A stretch of DNA of 15,811 bases from the NCBI GenBank assembly GCA_015490315.1, contig WFYB01000206.1, positions 1 to 15,811 on the forward strand, written 5' to 3'. The translations under genes and the position numbers were made by a program. This document shows positions 13,908 through 15,811 of the stretch, one piece after another (the stretch's first letter is position 1; each line of letters starts with the position of its first letter). This stretch comes from Sulfurovum sp. GTDB taxonomy: Bacteria > Campylobacterota > Campylobacteria > Campylobacterales > Sulfurovaceae. A model generated the notes under the pieces. The model ran no database searches. It saw only the letters and a list, made by a program, of their open reading frames with translations, and had not been told where the DNA came from.

Positions 13908-15458
13908 ATGAAACTCAACCTCGAAACACTCGAACGCTGGCTCTGGGACTCTGCCGACCTGATGCGTGGTCACATCGACAGCAGTGATTTCAAGAACTAC
14001 ATCTTCGGTCTGCTCTTTCTCAAACGTGCGAACGACCAGTTCTTTGAAGAAGCCAATCTTGCGGTAAAAGAGGAAGGCATCAGCCTAGAGAAGGCGCTCG
14101 AAGATGAGGACTATCACCAGTTCTACATCCCCCGGGAAGCCTACTGGTCGGAACTGACCAAAAAGACGGAGAACATCGGTCAGGCGCTGGACAAAGCCTT
14201 TGCTGCCATCGAAGAGCACAACCCTACCCTTGAAGGGGTGATGACCGCCGTACACTTTGGAGACAGCGAGAAACTGCCAGACACCCTGCTCTCAAGACTG
14301 CTGCAGCACTTCAACAAATACTCCCTTGCCAATGCCGACATCGAAAACCCCGATATCCTCGGCAACGCTTACGAGTACCTTATCCGTGAGTTTGCCGATG
14401 ATGCAGGCAAGAAAGGCGGCGAGTTCTATACGCCCAAGGAGGTCGTCAAACTCGCAGTTGGGCTCATCAAACCAGAAGCGGGCAACAGCGTCTATGACCC
14501 GACCTGTGGCTCTGGCGGGATGCTGATAGAATCAGCACACTACATCAAAGCGCATGGTGGTGTGATCGATGGCAAATATATCAATGTCTCACTCTACGGT
14601 CAGGAGAAGAATCTCGGTACCTGGGCGATCGCCAAGATCAACATGATCGTCCACGGCTTCATTGATGCTGATATCCGAAAGGGTGACACCCTCGCCTCAC
14701 CCAAACATACAAAGAACGGCGAGTTGATGACCTTTGACAGGGTGATAGCCAATCCCCCCTTCTCCCTCAAGAAGTGGTGGGCTCCTGCCGAAGTGGACAT
14801 CAAGACCGATGAGAAAGGCAAGGAGATAGCCCCCAAGTACAACGATGTAGTCACCGATGAGTATGGACGCTTCAAGTACGGCATCCCTCCCAGAGGGTAT
14901 GGCGATCTGGCATTTGTGCAGCATATGATCGCCGTGCTCAGACATGATGGACGTATGGGTGTGGTACTGCCTCACGGTATCCTCTTTCGAGGCGGTACAG
15001 AGGGCAAGATACGCAAAGGCATCCTCGAAGATGACCTCATAGAAGCGGTCATCGGACTGCCGGAGAAGCTCTTTTACAATACAGGCATCCCCGCCAGTAT
15101 CCTCGTCATCAACAAGCACAAGCCTGAGAGTCTCAAAGATAAAGTCGTGTTCATCGACGCTTCGGGCGAATATAAAGAGGGCAAAAACCAGAACAAACTC
15201 ACCGACGAGCACATCGCCAAAGTTATCGACGCGTATGACAGTCTGGAGGATATAGAAAAGTTTATGCGTATCGTCGATATGGAGGAGATACGGGAGAACG
15301 ACCACAACCTGAACATCGCCCGATACATCGACACCAGCGAACCCGAAGAGATCGTCGATATCCCGGCGGTGCTGGAGGAGATAAAAGCACTTGAAGATAA
15401 GGAAAAGGCTATCGATGAGGAGCTGAACGGGTATCTGAAGGAGCTTGGGTATGCGTGA
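13908..15458 (+). CDS. hsdM: type I restriction-modification DNA methyltransferase subunit HsdM
   Basis: This 516-aa HsdM has an N-terminal helical domain (about 1-140; WLWDSADLMRG, YIFGLLFLKRAND), the linker LGNAYEYLIREFADDAGKKGGEFYTP (151-176), SAM-binding motif I DPTCGSGGM (197-205) and catalytic NPPF (282-285) for N6-adenine methylation. The C-terminal helices (about 480-516) would contact HsdS. Length is normal and no break is seen. It methylates host DNA and forms the core of the restriction complex with HsdS and HsdR, which would lie beyond the window. Its last 8 bases overlap the start of the RhuM-family gene, indicating cotranscription. Confidence 0.96.
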   Translation: MKLNLETLERWLWDSADLMRGHIDSSDFKNYIFGLLFLKRANDQFFEEANLAVKEEGISLEKALEDEDYHQFYIPREAYWSELTKKTENIGQALDKAFAAIEEHNPTLEGVMTAVHFGDSEKLPDTLLSRLLQHFNKYSLANADIENPDILGNAYEYLIREFADDAGKKGGEFYTPKEVVKLAVGLIKPEAGNSVYDPTCGSGGMLIESAHYIKAHGGVIDGKYINVSLYGQEKNLGTWAIAKINMIVHGFIDADIRKGDTLASPKHTKNGELMTFDRVIANPPFSLKKWWAPAEVDIKTDEKGKEIAPKYNDVVTDEYGRFKYGIPPRGYGDLAFVQHMIAVLRHDGRMGVVLPHGILFRGGTEGKIRKGILEDDLIEAVIGLPEKLFYNTGIPASILVINKHKPESLKDKVVFIDASGEYKEGKNQNKLTDEHIAKVIDAYDSLEDIEKFMRIVDMEEIRENDHNLNIARYIDTSEPEEIVDIPAVLEEIKALEDKEKAIDEELNGYLKELGYA

Positions 15459-15811
15459 TGTAGTTGTTTTCAAAGATAATACTCTTGAGCTAAAAGTAGA
15501 GTTTGATGGTGAAACTGTCTGGCTAAATCAGGGTGAGATAGCGCAGCTTTTTGGGAAAGACAGAACCGTTATTACACGCCATATCAACAATATACTCAAA
15601 GACAAAGAGGTCGATGAAAAAAGCAATGTGCAAAAAATGCACATTGCAAATTCGGATAAACCTGTGAAGTTTTATAGTCTTGATATCGTCTTGGCAGTGG
15701 GTTATCGAACAAATTCTGCTACAGCGATCAAGTTCAGACAATGGGCAACAAAAATACTAAAACAGTATCTCATCAAGGGCTATGCCCTAAACAAAGAGCG
15801 GCTTCAGCAGC
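15451..15811 (+). CDS. rhuM: RhuM-family protein, 3' end cut by window edge
   Basis: From ATG 15451 the frame is open for 120 codons to the edge. It begins MRDVVVFKDNTLELKVEFDG, then ETVWLNQGEIAQLFGKDRT, VITRHINNILKDKEVDE, KFYSLDIVLAVGYRTNS and FRQWATKILKQYLIKGYALN. This is the RhuM (Virulence_RhuM) signature, named from a Salmonella pathogenicity-island gene. The WLNQGEIAQLFGKDRTVITRHI part looks like a helix-turn-helix. Such genes are often found inside type I restriction operons between hsdM and hsdS; their function is not settled. ATGCGTGA overlaps the hsdM stop by 8 bases. Base use is clearly more AT-rich than hsdM, suggesting a later insertion. Confidence 0.92.
   Translation, partial: MRDVVVFKDNTLELKVEFDGETVWLNQGEIAQLFGKDRTVITRHINNILKDKEVDEKSNVQKMHIANSDKPVKFYSLDIVLAVGYRTNSATAIKFRQWATKILKQYLIKGYALNKERLQQ

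Noticed and set aside
13754..13918. N-terminal extension of the HD-domain protein to a start at 13918
   Set aside because: These 55 codons are antisense to the tRNA-Arg gene and overlap the hsdM start; the family-like sequence begins after MKLYAK.

Overview
The window looks like chromosomal DNA of a Campylobacterota (epsilonproteobacterium), most likely close to Sulfurovum or Sulfurimonas. This is inferred from gene content, codon style and strong AAGGAG-type ribosome sites, and no search could be run. Genes are densely packed, mostly on the minus strand, with moderate GC. Three stretches are visibly more AT-rich (about 90-523, 2500-3128 and from about 15451 on) and look accessory.

Left end (1-2500): a partial small SMP-like protein is divergent from a small AT-rich gene of unknown function, and a palindromic operator-like site lies between them. 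Next come a periplasmic c-type cytochrome of the DUF3365/Tll0287-like type, a convergent SAM methyltransferase, and a TetR-family regulator.

Middle-left (2500-5450): upstream of tetR lie four copies of a 16-bp palindrome (consensus ATGAACAnnTGTTCwt), each starting exactly 42 bp after the last, that is, four helical turns apart. They face about 470 bp with no recognisable gene. Beyond it is an alpha/alpha six-hairpin glycosidase-like gene broken by a CT duplication, followed by a two-gene operon for a Spy/CpxP-like, metal-ligand-rich periplasmic protein and a small secreted protein.

Centre (5524-9051): a compact three-gene operon encodes an all-helical 393-aa protein, a single-pass membrane protein of the DUF6384 type, and a long coiled-coil protein with a Gly-rich tail ending in GGGF. 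The junctions are 6 bp. This trio is the best candidate here for an uncharacterised multi-protein system, probably acting at the inner membrane.

Right (9139-15811): radC stands under its own likely promoter. An rhlE-like DEAD-box helicase is followed 13 bp later by a protein with a YVGDVGDFGK motif and no assigned function. An HD-domain (dNTPase/SAMHD1-like) phosphohydrolase is divergent from a type I restriction-modification operon (hsdM, then an overlapping RhuM-family gene cut by the window edge). A tRNA-Arg(CCT) sits between these divergent genes, which makes it a plausible integration site for the restriction island.
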